A stretch of DNA of 64,000 bases, taken from assembly GCA_021162845.1 (NCBI GenBank), contig JAGGXX010000027.1, positions 60,957 through 124,956 on the forward strand, written 5' to 3'. This DNA comes from Thermoprotei archaeon (GTDB lineage: Archaea; Thermoproteota; Thermoprotei; QMSL01; B3-G16). A model generated the notes under the pieces. It saw only the letters and a program-made list of their open reading frames with translations, had not been told where the DNA came from and made no database searches. Every line of letters begins with the position of its first letter. Position 1 is the first letter of the stretch. The position numbers and the translations under genes were made by a program. This document shows positions 28,957 through 38,006 of this stretch, piece by piece.

Positions 28957-30070
28957 TTCCGATCCTCTTGAACTTACCTATGAGCGAGATTATGAGTAGG
29001 AAGATAAGGAGTAAGGGAAGGACGACTATCAATAGGATGCGACCGATTCTTAAGACTTCAGCGGGTAAGAGGAAGCTCCCCGACCTCACAGGCTGTATGT
29101 TAATCGATGAGGAAAACCATACATCGTCCTTAAGACGAGTCCACTCTTCTGACCCTAAGAGGAAGCCCTCATCGTCGGGTATCATAGGCGATACTATGTC
29201 GTTAACCCCATCCTCTATATAGAAGGCTATATAGTTTTCCGGTACCATTCCAAGCTCAAGGTTAATCGACGTCTCGTTAAGAAATGTAGTTTCCAGAGGC
29301 ATCCACGCCCTTTCTCCAGGAAGCCAGACCTCTACCCATGCATGACCCGAAAATACAGGTTTCCCCGCCACATAGCCTAAGAGAACCCATCCCCAGACCC
29401 TTCTAGCTGGAATGCCCAGCGAACGAGCAATTGTTATGAATACATCGGCGTATTCGGAGCAGTCACCTCGAAAGTCTCGCAAGACATTAGAAGCACCTCT
29501 TCTATACCTTAGTTGTGTGTACTTCATGTGCTTCTGGATATATCTTCTAAGGCTATCTAGTACCTCTCCTAATGTCATGTTAAGTGATAAAAGGACGTTG
29601 AACGCATCAATGACCCTTACTACGACGGGATCCGTGTAATTCCACCATTTAGTCGGTAATGTAAAGCGTGAGAGGGAGGTGGCATGTAGTGAATCTAAGT
29701 AAGATGCAAACGATAAGGAGAGAGACGGAAAATGAGCCGCGCCCTTAATACGCAACCTACAGATTACCTTAATACACGCCTGCTTGAAACGTGCTATGAC
29801 AAGCCTAAAGCGTAAGAAGGTATTAGGGCCACAGGTTATCAGCTGAAAGGAAGGAGGGTCGGATTTTATGATGCGAGATTCCTGCCATGAGGTATTTGGT
29901 GGCACGGGTACTTCAATAAACTTGACAATTGAGTCTCTATCCCCCCTATATTCGAGGAAGAGTACTTCGCGAAGCTCATAGCTAACCTCGCTAGTCGAGG
30001 AAAAGCAGGGATATCTTATCATAAGCGAAAGTAGCATGAGGAGCTCTATTAAAGCGAGAAGCTCACTCAT
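28943..30070 (-). CDS. Transglutaminase-like membrane protein
   Basis: FRGDCSEYADVFITIARSLGIPARRVWGW...GHAWVEVWLPGERAWMPLETTF (Cys-His-Asp/Glu core). Confidence 0.88.
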   Translation of the reverse strand: MSELLALIELLMLLSLMIRYPCFSSTSEVSYELREVLFLEYRGDRDSIVKFIEVPVPPNTSWQESRIIKSDPPSFQLITCGPNTFLRFRLVIARFKQACIKVICRLRIKGAAHFPSLSLSFASYLDSLHATSLSRFTLPTKWWNYTDPVVVRVIDAFNVLLSLNMTLGEVLDSLRRYIQKHMKYTQLRYRRGASNVLRDFRGDCSEYADVFITIARSLGIPARRVWGWVLLGYVAGKPVFSGHAWVEVWLPGERAWMPLETTFLNETSINLELGMVPENYIAFYIEDGVNDIVSPMIPDDEGFLLGSEEWTRLKDDVWFSSSINIQPVRSGSFLLPAEVLRIGRILLIVVLPLLLIFLLIISLIGKFKRIGNEGS

Positions 30071-30265
30071 CTGATCCCACTACCAGCCTCTCGATAAATA
30101 AATTCCTGGTTGTATTATTTAATCTTGTTCCAATAATACAAATAGATATTGCATAATGTAAAATTATACGAAGACCTTTATCATCATGCAGGCGAAGCTA
30201 GCAGGATAGCTCAGCACAATAACTATTTAAGCGTCTACATGTGGTGAGTAAAGGAAATGTGAGGT

Positions 30266-30808
30266 GTGGCATGTATGACGATAGAGGACCCACAACTACC
30301 CAGGTACTTCTTCGTAACGGGAGGCAAAGCCCTAAGCCCTATATCATCGCTTAATGCCTTTGATGAAGCCCTCCTTAAAGCCGGAATAGCGCAATGTAAT
30401 TTAGTTCCTGTCTCATCTATCCTACCATCACAAGCAATTGAGGTTGAGTACGTACGCCTGACGCCAGGCGTTATAGCTTTTACTATAATGGCTAGGATAG
30501 AGGGAGGAGAGGGAGAGACGCTTAGTGCAGGAGTTGCATGGGCTTTTGGCACTGATAATGAAGGGACTAGGTACGGGCTCGTCGTTGAAGCTTACGGTCA
30601 TAAGGGCGAGGAAGAATTAAGGGAGAGTTTACATCAGAAATTGACGCGGATGGCAGAGGTTAGGAGCATGAGGCTTGAGAAAGTTAAGTACAGGATCGAA
30701 TACATAGAATCCGTTCCAGCTGGGATGTACGGTTCGGCGCTAGCGGCGGTTATCTTCGTACCTAGAGTAGACTATGATAAAGTTGAGCTAAGGCACGAGA
30801 AGCGCTAA
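30266..30808 (+). CDS. pdaD: Pyruvoyl-dependent arginine decarboxylase
   Basis: FFVTGGKALSPISSLNAFDEALLKAGIAQCNLVPVSSILP: conserved Ser cleavage site; 180 aa. Confidence 0.92.
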   Translation: MACMTIEDPQLPRYFFVTGGKALSPISSLNAFDEALLKAGIAQCNLVPVSSILPSQAIEVEYVRLTPGVIAFTIMARIEGGEGETLSAGVAWAFGTDNEGTRYGLVVEAYGHKGEEELRESLHQKLTRMAEVRSMRLEKVKYRIEYIESVPAGMYGSALAAVIFVPRVDYDKVELRHEKR

Positions 30809-31723
30809 AATGGCCATTTCGGTATAAAGCCTGTTTTCCGCCTGATCCCACACCACCGAATGGAGGGGGTCATCTATTACCTCAGGCGCCACCTCCTCTC
30901 CTCTATGTGCGGGAAGGCAGTGCATGAATATGAAATCGGGCTTCGCTAGTTTGGTGAGCCCCTTAGTGACCTGCCATCCTTTAAAGTCCCTAAGCCGCTT
31001 CTCTTTTTCGGCCTCCCTACCCATCGAGATGAATACATCGGTATATATAACGTCTGCATCTTTAATGGCCTCTGAAGGTGAATCATGCAGCTCTATCTTA
31101 GAGCCAGATCGATGCGCGTTCTCCATGGCGTCATTTATTATGTCAGGATCTGGCTCATAACCCCTAGGGGTGGCTATTGATATGTTGATACCCATCTTGG
31201 AGCAGGCTATCAAAAGCGAGTGACAGACGTTATTGTACCCGTCGCCTACATAGGCTACCTTCACCCCCTTAATAACACCCTTTTTCTCAAGGATTGTCAT
31301 TAGATCGGCTAGCGCCTGACAGGGATGGTATAGGTTGGTGAGAGCGTTGATCACAGGGACTTCGGAATAAGAGGCGAGTTCTAGTAGTTGATCATGCTTT
31401 AAGAGCCGAGCCACTATGGCATCTACATACCTAGAGAGGACACGAGCGGTATCACTGATATCCTCTCCCCTTGATAATTGTAGCTCTCTAGGCCTCATGT
31501 ATATGGGCAATGCCCCTAATCTGAAAGCTGCTACCTCAAAGCTTACCCTAGTTCTAGTAGAAGGAAGAGCGAAGAGCATGGCTATGCTTTTATCCTTAAG
31601 GGCTTTTGGCACAGCATTGCTCTTAGAGAGAAGTTTGTACTCCCTCGCTAAATCTATTAAGAGCTTTATTTCATCCCGGGTAAAATCCTGTAACGTTATC
31701 AGGTCTCTTCCCTTCAAGCTCAT
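30788..31723 (-). CDS. argF: Ornithine carbamoyltransferase
   Basis: FALPSTRTRVSFEVA; NALTNLYHPCQALADLMTI; FMHCLPAHRGEEV. Confidence 0.95.
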   Translation of the reverse strand: MSLKGRDLITLQDFTRDEIKLLIDLAREYKLLSKSNAVPKALKDKSIAMLFALPSTRTRVSFEVAAFRLGALPIYMRPRELQLSRGEDISDTARVLSRYVDAIVARLLKHDQLLELASYSEVPVINALTNLYHPCQALADLMTILEKKGVIKGVKVAYVGDGYNNVCHSLLIACSKMGINISIATPRGYEPDPDIINDAMENAHRSGSKIELHDSPSEAIKDADVIYTDVFISMGREAEKEKRLRDFKGWQVTKGLTKLAKPDFIFMHCLPAHRGEEVAPEVIDDPLHSVVWDQAENRLYTEMAILALLVP

Positions 31724-31746
31724 CCATCACACCGACCTGAGGATGC

Positions 31747-33231
31747 TCAGGGAGATATTATCAGAGGGGCCCTGCCTAGTGAGTTCTTAACGGCCTCAGA
31801 GAGCCACTCTACGAAAGGTGAGGGCACTAAGCCTATTGCTATACACAATAGGGTTAGACATAAGATCGGGAACAACGCCGAGGAGGGAAGAGCTCGAGCA
31901 GTCATTTCGACCTTAGGCTTCCTAAACATCACCTGTAAAACTCGAAGGTAATAAGCAACAGATATGGCACTGTTTATTATGGCTACGATGGCAAGCCAGG
32001 CAAGACCAGAACCAAAAGCGGCGGCTATTAAGATGAACTTACTGATGAACCCGTTAAGACCTGGGATCCCCGCTAGCGAGAGGAGGCCTATGCTCGTGGC
32101 AAAGGCTAATTCATGTGATACCCTGCCGAACCCCTCCAACTTGTCAAGGGATACACTTTCATATCCCCTCCTTAGCTCACCCGTACAGAAGAAGACCAGT
32201 GGCTTCATTAATGCATGATTGAGAGCATGGAAGAGCGCACCTAATATGCCGTAGGGAGTACCCACTGCTATGCCTACAAGGATATAGCCAATATGACTTA
32301 TGCTCGAATAAGCGAATAGCCTCTTTAAATTCTTTTGGAGTAAGGCCGTGATGTTACCTAACGTCATCGTGATAGCAGCTAGAAATGATATAAAGACATC
32401 GAGACCGGGTAGCGGGAAGATCAAGAAGTAAATGCGTAGTAAGGCGTATATCCCGGCCTTAGATGCTATTCCTGAAAGGAAGGCCGTTATAGGGTCTATT
32501 GTCTCCTGGTAGACGTCTGGAGCCCATGTGTGGAACGGAACTACAGCTGCTTTAAAGCCGAACGCAACCGTGAAGAATATGACCGCTAGATAGACCATGC
32601 TGAGATCCCCCTCATAGCTTAATGCTCTTTGTACGCCAATGAAGTCCAGATGACCCGTAGAGCCATAGGTCAGGGATATGGCGTATATTATGAAAGCAGA
32701 GGAGGTAGCGCTCATTATGAGGTATTTAGTGCCAGCCTCAAGGCTGAGGGGTTCGGATCTCCTCAGGAAGATCAGTGCATATAACGTAATGCTCATTAAC
32801 TCCCATGATGCGAAAAGGGATATCAAGTCCCCAACCGTGAACAGGAGGAATAGCGAGGCCATTACTAGGTTAAGGAGGGAATAGTAAAGCTCCGGAGCGT
32901 CATCCTCCTTGAGTATATGCATGGAGTATAGGGCCACTAGTATGCCTAAGCCCAACGCTAGGCATATGAAGAACACGGATATGTAATCCACGTAGAGTGA
33001 TGAGAGGAACGTAGTCCTGAGAAACGACGTTACTAGAACTGGTCTTCGCGAAATCCAGAGAAGGCCATGAGGCATGATGACTAAGAGTAATGAGATGATA
33101 TGCGAGGCTACGGTTATAACTAGCGATAGGTTAAGTATTCTCTTGTATTCACGTAGGGCCTTCGTGAAGGGCGATAATATGGAAGCAGCCAGTAAGGGTA
33201 TTAGAGGGGCATAATAGGGTAGCAACTCCAT
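31747..33231 (-). CDS. Complex I-like antiporter subunit NuoN-type
   Basis: 494 aa; VYQETIDPITAFLSGIASKAGIYALLRI; FAYSSISHIGYILVG. Confidence 0.9.
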   Translation of the reverse strand: MELLPYYAPLIPLLAASILSPFTKALREYKRILNLSLVITVASHIISLLLVIMPHGLLWISRRPVLVTSFLRTTFLSSLYVDYISVFFICLALGLGILVALYSMHILKEDDAPELYYSLLNLVMASLFLLFTVGDLISLFASWELMSITLYALIFLRRSEPLSLEAGTKYLIMSATSSAFIIYAISLTYGSTGHLDFIGVQRALSYEGDLSMVYLAVIFFTVAFGFKAAVVPFHTWAPDVYQETIDPITAFLSGIASKAGIYALLRIYFLIFPLPGLDVFISFLAAITMTLGNITALLQKNLKRLFAYSSISHIGYILVGIAVGTPYGILGALFHALNHALMKPLVFFCTGELRRGYESVSLDKLEGFGRVSHELAFATSIGLLSLAGIPGLNGFISKFILIAAAFGSGLAWLAIVAIINSAISVAYYLRVLQVMFRKPKVEMTARALPSSALFPILCLTLLCIAIGLVPSPFVEWLSEAVKNSLGRAPLIISP

Positions 33232-33235
33232 CTCA

Positions 33236-33541
33236 TCACCACCTCAGGCGCCTTAACTTGCTTGTATCAAGGGAGCCGTAAACGCGATATAGGTTCAGCA
33301 TGACAGCTAACATTACAGCTAACGCACAGGCCTCAATAGCTATTAGGACTATTACTGAGGCCTCTCCGATAGGATCCACGAAGCCTGAACTGAGGGCGAA
33401 CGCTATAATGTTAAGGTTAGCACTATGGAACATTATCTCTAACGCCATCACCATACGGAGCATTTCCTTACGTCCGATAAGCCCGTATAGCCCTATCACC
33501 AAGAGGATGACCGATGTTGTTAGGAAGAGGGTGAGTAGCAT
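33236..33541 (-). CDS. NuoK-like subunit
   Basis: 101 aa; RKEMLRMVMALEIMFHSANLNIIAFA ... VIVLIAIEACALAVMLAVMLNLYR. Confidence 0.9.
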   Translation of the reverse strand: MLLTLFLTTSVILLVIGLYGLIGRKEMLRMVMALEIMFHSANLNIIAFALSSGFVDPIGEASVIVLIAIEACALAVMLAVMLNLYRVYGSLDTSKLRRLRW

Positions 33542-33548
33542 TACTCAA

Positions 33549-33767
33549 TCACCTCAAGATGCGTTCTCTAACCAAGATTAATATGGAGAGAATTGTCGCC
33601 AGGACTATCAGGCCCTGTATCATTATTGGAAGCCAGAAGAACCTCCACATGATGTAGGGTACTGGAGCATGAGAGGAGGCCTCAACTTTCACGCTACACG
33701 AGGTTAAGAAGTATAAGAGAGATAGCGCTAGGAGGGCTAAGAGACATGCAAGGAGCACGTTCCTCAA
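33549..33767 (-). CDS. Small membrane protein, probable C-terminal half of split NuoJ-like subunit
   Basis: 72 aa, two TM segments, between NuoK-like and NuoJ-N-like genes. Confidence 0.6.
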   Translation of the reverse strand: MRNVLLACLLALLALSLLYFLTSCSVKVEASSHAPVPYIMWRFFWLPIMIQGLIVLATILSILILVRERILR

Positions 33768-33773
33768 GCGCGC

Positions 33774-34007
33774 TCACCTCTTAAGCATGTATACCGCAAC
33801 TAACATGAGCACCGTCATGGCACCTGAATAAACCGAGAGCTCAAAGACCGCCACGTAATTAGCTCCCATGACGAAGTATAGTAGCCCTATTGATATCGTG
33901 AAGCATAAGAGCGATAATATTGCGTGAAACGAATCACGCAACTTTAAGCTGAGAAAGGCAGAGATCATAGCTATGACACATAGCACGAGTTCCACGATGC
34001 CTATCAT
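33774..34007 (-). CDS. NuoJ-like subunit (N-terminal half)
   Basis: 77 aa; DSFHAILSLLCFTISIGLLYFVMGANYVAVFELSVYSGAMTVLMLVAVYML. Confidence 0.85.
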   Translation of the reverse strand: MIGIVELVLCVIAMISAFLSLKLRDSFHAILSLLCFTISIGLLYFVMGANYVAVFELSVYSGAMTVLMLVAVYMLKR

Positions 34008-34073
34008 AGGCCTTCCTCATTCACGTTTCTTAATTTAAATCCGGACATCTAATATGCTAATTTAAGCTTAGTT

Positions 34074-34478
34074 TTAACCTTTACTAAGCTCTCGACCTCC
34101 CTTATTACCCTTCTTAACGAAGGGAGGGGCAACTACAGACCCTTCCTTATCATAGCTTGCAAGCTCATATTCGTGGGTAAAGCTTATGACCTTACGAGGA
34201 CAGACAAGCGCACATTGCCCACAGAAGATGCACTTATACAGATGAACCAGGGGCCTTCTACTACGTATGTCCTTCTTGCCTGGGGGATTTACCATGGTTA
34301 TAGCTAAGGCAGGACAGACCCTTGCACAGAGCCCGCAACCTATACAGTTATCATAATCTATAGTTATCCTTCCCCTGAAGCGTTCAGGAAGTTCCTTCCT
34401 CTCCTGAGGATACTTTAGGGTAACTGGGCGGCTTATTATATTCCTCAACACCTCTTTGATCACGGACATGTTAACCAC
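34074..34478 (-). CDS. NuoI-like 2x[4Fe-4S] subunit
   Basis: CIGCGLCARVCPALAI ... CIFCGQCALVCPRKVI. Confidence 0.93.
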   Translation of the reverse strand: MVNMSVIKEVLRNIISRPVTLKYPQERKELPERFRGRITIDYDNCIGCGLCARVCPALAITMVNPPGKKDIRSRRPLVHLYKCIFCGQCALVCPRKVISFTHEYELASYDKEGSVVAPPFVKKGNKGGRELSKG

Positions 34479-34485
34479 CCCACTT

Positions 34486-35445
34486 TTATAACGGCATGAA
34501 GAGGGCTAAGGCTACTTGGAGGAAGGATAGAGGAACCACGAGTTTCCAGAAGAACCCAATCGCCTGATCTATACGGTATCTAGCGAGGAGAGCCCTTAAT
34601 ACAGATGAGAGGAGGACCACCCCTAAGACCTTTAGCAGGAACCAGAGTATACTCGGCCCACCCGGGCCCCATGGCCCACCTAGATAGAGCGTGACCACGA
34701 GCGAAGACAGTAGGAAGAGCTCTATGTCACTTGTAAGCCTTATCATAGCTAGCTTCTTCCCCGTGAACTCAGTTAGCCATCCAGCCACTATCTCAGTCTC
34801 AGCTTCGGGTATATCGAAAGGTATCCTCTCAAGCTCTGCTTGAAGGGAAAGGATTGAGACTATGAAGCCTAATGGCTGTAACACTATGAACCAGAGCGCC
34901 GTGGACTGAACCTCGGCCATCTTGCTCAGACAGAGAGTTTTTGCATCAAGTGCTATTGCGGCAGCACAGAGGAAGAACGGAACTTCATATCCGACCATGA
35001 GCAATAGAGCTCGTATTGAGCCTATAGCTCCGAACCTGTTGACGGATGCCCAACTACCGGCGAAGACGAACATCGTGATGAGTGTAGTTATAGTTAAGAC
35101 CACCAGATAGTCCCCTTCGAATGAGAGAATAGCATGAGGCTCGCCTAGAGCCCCTGTAGGGATCATGTACATCCCCACCAGGGATAGGTATAGGAGCAAC
35201 GGCGGAGCTAATAGGAAGGGCACCTTGTCTACATGAGGGGGAGTTATATCCTCCTTTGATAGGAGCTTTAATATGTCGGCAAAGGGTTGCAAGATACCAA
35301 GAGGCCCAACATAATAGGGCCCTATCCTATTCTGGGCATGCGCATAGATCTTCCTGTCCACCCATTCCAGAAGTAATGAAAATACTATCACGAAGAGAAC
35401 ACCGGGGTATACAAGGGACTTAAAGAGGTCCAATAGGAGGGACAC
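34486..35445 (-). CDS. NuoH-like membrane subunit
   Basis: RKIYAHAQNRIGPYYVGPLGILQPFADILKLLSKEDITP; ERIPFDIPEAETEIVAGWLTEFTGKK. Confidence 0.95.
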   Translation of the reverse strand: MSLLLDLFKSLVYPGVLFVIVFSLLLEWVDRKIYAHAQNRIGPYYVGPLGILQPFADILKLLSKEDITPPHVDKVPFLLAPPLLLYLSLVGMYMIPTGALGEPHAILSFEGDYLVVLTITTLITMFVFAGSWASVNRFGAIGSIRALLLMVGYEVPFFLCAAAIALDAKTLCLSKMAEVQSTALWFIVLQPLGFIVSILSLQAELERIPFDIPEAETEIVAGWLTEFTGKKLAMIRLTSDIELFLLSSLVVTLYLGGPWGPGGPSILWFLLKVLGVVLLSSVLRALLARYRIDQAIGFFWKLVVPLSFLQVALALFMPL

Positions 35446-35451
35446 GACACT

Positions 35452-36633
35452 TCACCTCCTACCATGTTCTTCATACCATTTTAAGCTATATCTCCTGAGC
35501 TCCTCTTTAGTCCACACCCACTTCTTGCCCCTACTCTTATCTATCAATAACACCCTATCCATACACGCTATACAGGGATCTATGCTGGCTACAACCACAG
35601 GTATATCGGCCACGAATATGCCTTCAAGCATTCTACATAAAGCCGGTATGTTGGCCAAGGTTGGAGTCCTGACCTTAAACCTATATGGCCTCATCGTGCC
35701 ATCGGACTTTATGTAGTAGAAGAGCTCACCCCTCGGTGCTTCCACCCTTCCAACCGCTTCACCAGGTGGAGGCCTCATGGGAACCCTGACGGATATCTCA
35801 CCACCTGGCATATGATCCAATGCATATCTTATCATGTTTATGCTCTCCAGTATCTCATCTATCCTTACGAGTGTTTTAGCGAGAGCATCACCCTCGTCAT
35901 AAGTTATGACATTGAAGGGCACTTCGTCGTAGGCCGAATACGGATCATCCCTACGTATGTCCGTCTTAACACCAGATCCTCTGATAGTGGGACCTACTGC
36001 ACAAAGCCTCCTAGCATCTGAGGGCGAGAGAATACCCACCTCGGCTAATCGATTGTTAAACACAGGATCCTCTTCGGCCACTCTCTTGTAATATTTAGTT
36101 CTCTCCTCCAGGTAATCCATTACCTTACGTGCCTTATCGGCCATCTCAGGCGTTATATCGTGTCTAACACCGCCTATCATATTAATCGCGTAAAGCACTC
36201 TATTCCCGGTTATCATCTCTAGCAGATCTAGCACCATCTCCCTGTCACGCCAGGTATACATGAATAGCGTATCAAATCCTACTTCATGTGCTAAGATGCC
36301 TAACCAAAGTAGGTGGCTATGGATCCTGTTAAGCTCGGAGACTATGACCCTTATGTACTTAGCGCGAGGCGGTGCCTCGACATTGAAGACACGCTCTGCC
36401 GTCTCAACATAACACGTAGTATGGGCTACGCTACAGATCCCGCATATCCTCTCGCTTAAGTAAAGGGCCTGAACGTACGTCCTATGTTCCGCCAGTTTCT
36501 CTATGCCTCTGTGAGCATATCCAAGCCTAGGCTCAGCCCCGACTACGATCTCGCCATCTAATTGAAAGATGAAGCGTATAGGCTCTTTAAGAGCAGGGTG
36601 CTGAGGACCAACTGGGATCTCAACTATCGGCAT
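35452..36633 (-). CDS. [NiFe]-hydrogenase group 4-type large subunit (NuoD homologue with retained Ni ligands)
   Basis: GPQHPALKEP; SERICGICSVAHTTC (CxxC L1) and ASIDPCIACMDRV (CxxC L2). Confidence 0.9.
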   Translation of the reverse strand: MPIVEIPVGPQHPALKEPIRFIFQLDGEIVVGAEPRLGYAHRGIEKLAEHRTYVQALYLSERICGICSVAHTTCYVETAERVFNVEAPPRAKYIRVIVSELNRIHSHLLWLGILAHEVGFDTLFMYTWRDREMVLDLLEMITGNRVLYAINMIGGVRHDITPEMADKARKVMDYLEERTKYYKRVAEEDPVFNNRLAEVGILSPSDARRLCAVGPTIRGSGVKTDIRRDDPYSAYDEVPFNVITYDEGDALAKTLVRIDEILESINMIRYALDHMPGGEISVRVPMRPPPGEAVGRVEAPRGELFYYIKSDGTMRPYRFKVRTPTLANIPALCRMLEGIFVADIPVVVASIDPCIACMDRVLLIDKSRGKKWVWTKEELRRYSLKWYEEHGRR

Positions 36634-37126
36634 TACGCTTCGCCCTCTTGCCTAACATGAACTTCCTAGCTTCTTCAAGCGAAACATCCTTCCTAAGCGG
36701 GTAGACACCATCAGGCCAATCCTCCGGGAGGAGAAGACGCTCAAGGGCCGGGTGCCCTAAAAATCGAACACCTAATAAGTCGTAAACCTCCCTCTCATAG
36801 AGGACAGCACCTGGCAAGATATCGCTTATGCTCTCTATTTTAGGGTCATCCCTTGGTAGCTTCACCCTGATGAAGATACCTACACTATACCGATCACACC
36901 ATAGATGGTATATGAGCTCTATCGAGTCCTTCAAATCAACACCACTTATCGTTGAGATATGCCATATACCTAGCTCATCTATAAGCCTCTTAAGGTCGTA
37001 CTTGAAGTTCTCGGGCCTGAGTTCAAGGAATATATAACGGGGGGGAACCGCTTGAAGGGTAGATACATGATCCCCTAGGATTCGTTTGATTGCATCCTCT
37101 ACAGATAAGGTCTCACTTTTCGACAT
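36620..37126 (-). CDS. NuoC-like subunit
   Basis: 168 aa; SDILPGAVLYEREVYDLLGVRFLGHPALERLLLPEDWPDGVYPLRKD. Confidence 0.92.
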   Translation of the reverse strand: MSKSETLSVEDAIKRILGDHVSTLQAVPPRYIFLELRPENFKYDLKRLIDELGIWHISTISGVDLKDSIELIYHLWCDRYSVGIFIRVKLPRDDPKIESISDILPGAVLYEREVYDLLGVRFLGHPALERLLLPEDWPDGVYPLRKDVSLEEARKFMLGKRAKRNADS

Positions 37127-37550
37127 TCTTCGCTCCCCTCGCCTTTTCGAGCAGCTTAACTATTCCGTATAATATGGCCTCAGGTCTAGGCGGACATCCT
37201 GGCACGTAGACATCTACGGGGATTAACTTGTCCACGCCTTCATATACATTATATGATTCCTGAAATACGCCCCCGGAGAGGGCGCAGCTACCAACAGCTA
37301 ATACGAAGCGGGGCTCAGGCATCTGTTCATAGATCCTAAGTAAACGCCTAGCTACCTGCCTAGTTATGGGGCCCGTCACTATAAGGACATCGGCATGTCT
37401 GGGACTTCCCTTAAGTAAGGCGCCAAAACGTTCTGCATCATAGTGAGGACAGAGCGCAGCTACGACCTCAATATCACAACCATTACATCCACCTGAGTTA
37501 AAGTGAAGAAGCCAAGGTGAGGATCTCCTAGCCCAAGCTATCAAGCCCAT
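37113..37550 (-). CDS. [NiFe]-hydrogenase group 4-type small subunit (NuoB homologue)
   Basis: FNSGGCNGCDIEVVA ... VGSCALSGGVF ... VPGCPPRPEAI. Confidence 0.93.
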   Translation of the reverse strand: MGLIAWARRSSPWLLHFNSGGCNGCDIEVVAALCPHYDAERFGALLKGSPRHADVLIVTGPITRQVARRLLRIYEQMPEPRFVLAVGSCALSGGVFQESYNVYEGVDKLIPVDVYVPGCPPRPEAILYGIVKLLEKARGAKNVEK

Positions 37551-37886
37551 TTATCGCCACCTTATAGCGATTATCAGTGCGAGGATAGCTAACGCCAAGT
37601 AGGCTAATGGTAGGAGGGGTGATATAAGCTCTATGCCGTAGGATAGAGCTATGATGAAGTCTATAATGTCGAACACTAGGAATACTGTGGCAAACCAGAA
37701 GAGGTTAATGGTTACCTGAGGCCTAACTGGAGGGAAGTATTCCCCGCAAGCATAAGGAGCATCACGATCAGCTGATTTACGAGGTTTAGGTGATGAAAGA
37801 GCGCTGATGAGGTACAGCAGACATATGACGATCAATGGAACCGTTAATGACGCAAGGATCATCAATTGGATCATTAGCGCTATCAC
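37551..37886 (-). CDS. NuoA-like membrane subunit
   Basis: DAPYACGEYFPPVRPQVTINLFWFATVFLVFDIIDFIIAL resembles NuoA YECG...FDxE region; position at operon start. Confidence 0.8.
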   Translation of the reverse strand: MIALMIQLMILASLTVPLIVICLLYLISALSSPKPRKSADRDAPYACGEYFPPVRPQVTINLFWFATVFLVFDIIDFIIALSYGIELISPLLPLAYLALAILALIIAIRWR

Positions 37887-38006
37887 CTCTCATTACCATG
37901 ATGAATGTAGCTTAAAAGCTTAACTTCACCTGATCACATGAATCCAAGCTTGTTTTCATGGAAAGCCATATGAATAAAGTTCAAATAACCTAACCCTTTA
38001 GGTAGA

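Noticed and set aside
33549-34007. Split NuoJ considered as frameshift error
   Set aside because: Two clean ORFs with own starts and only 6 bp between them; split NuoJ/FpoJ-type genes occur in archaeal complex I-like operons, so probably genuine.
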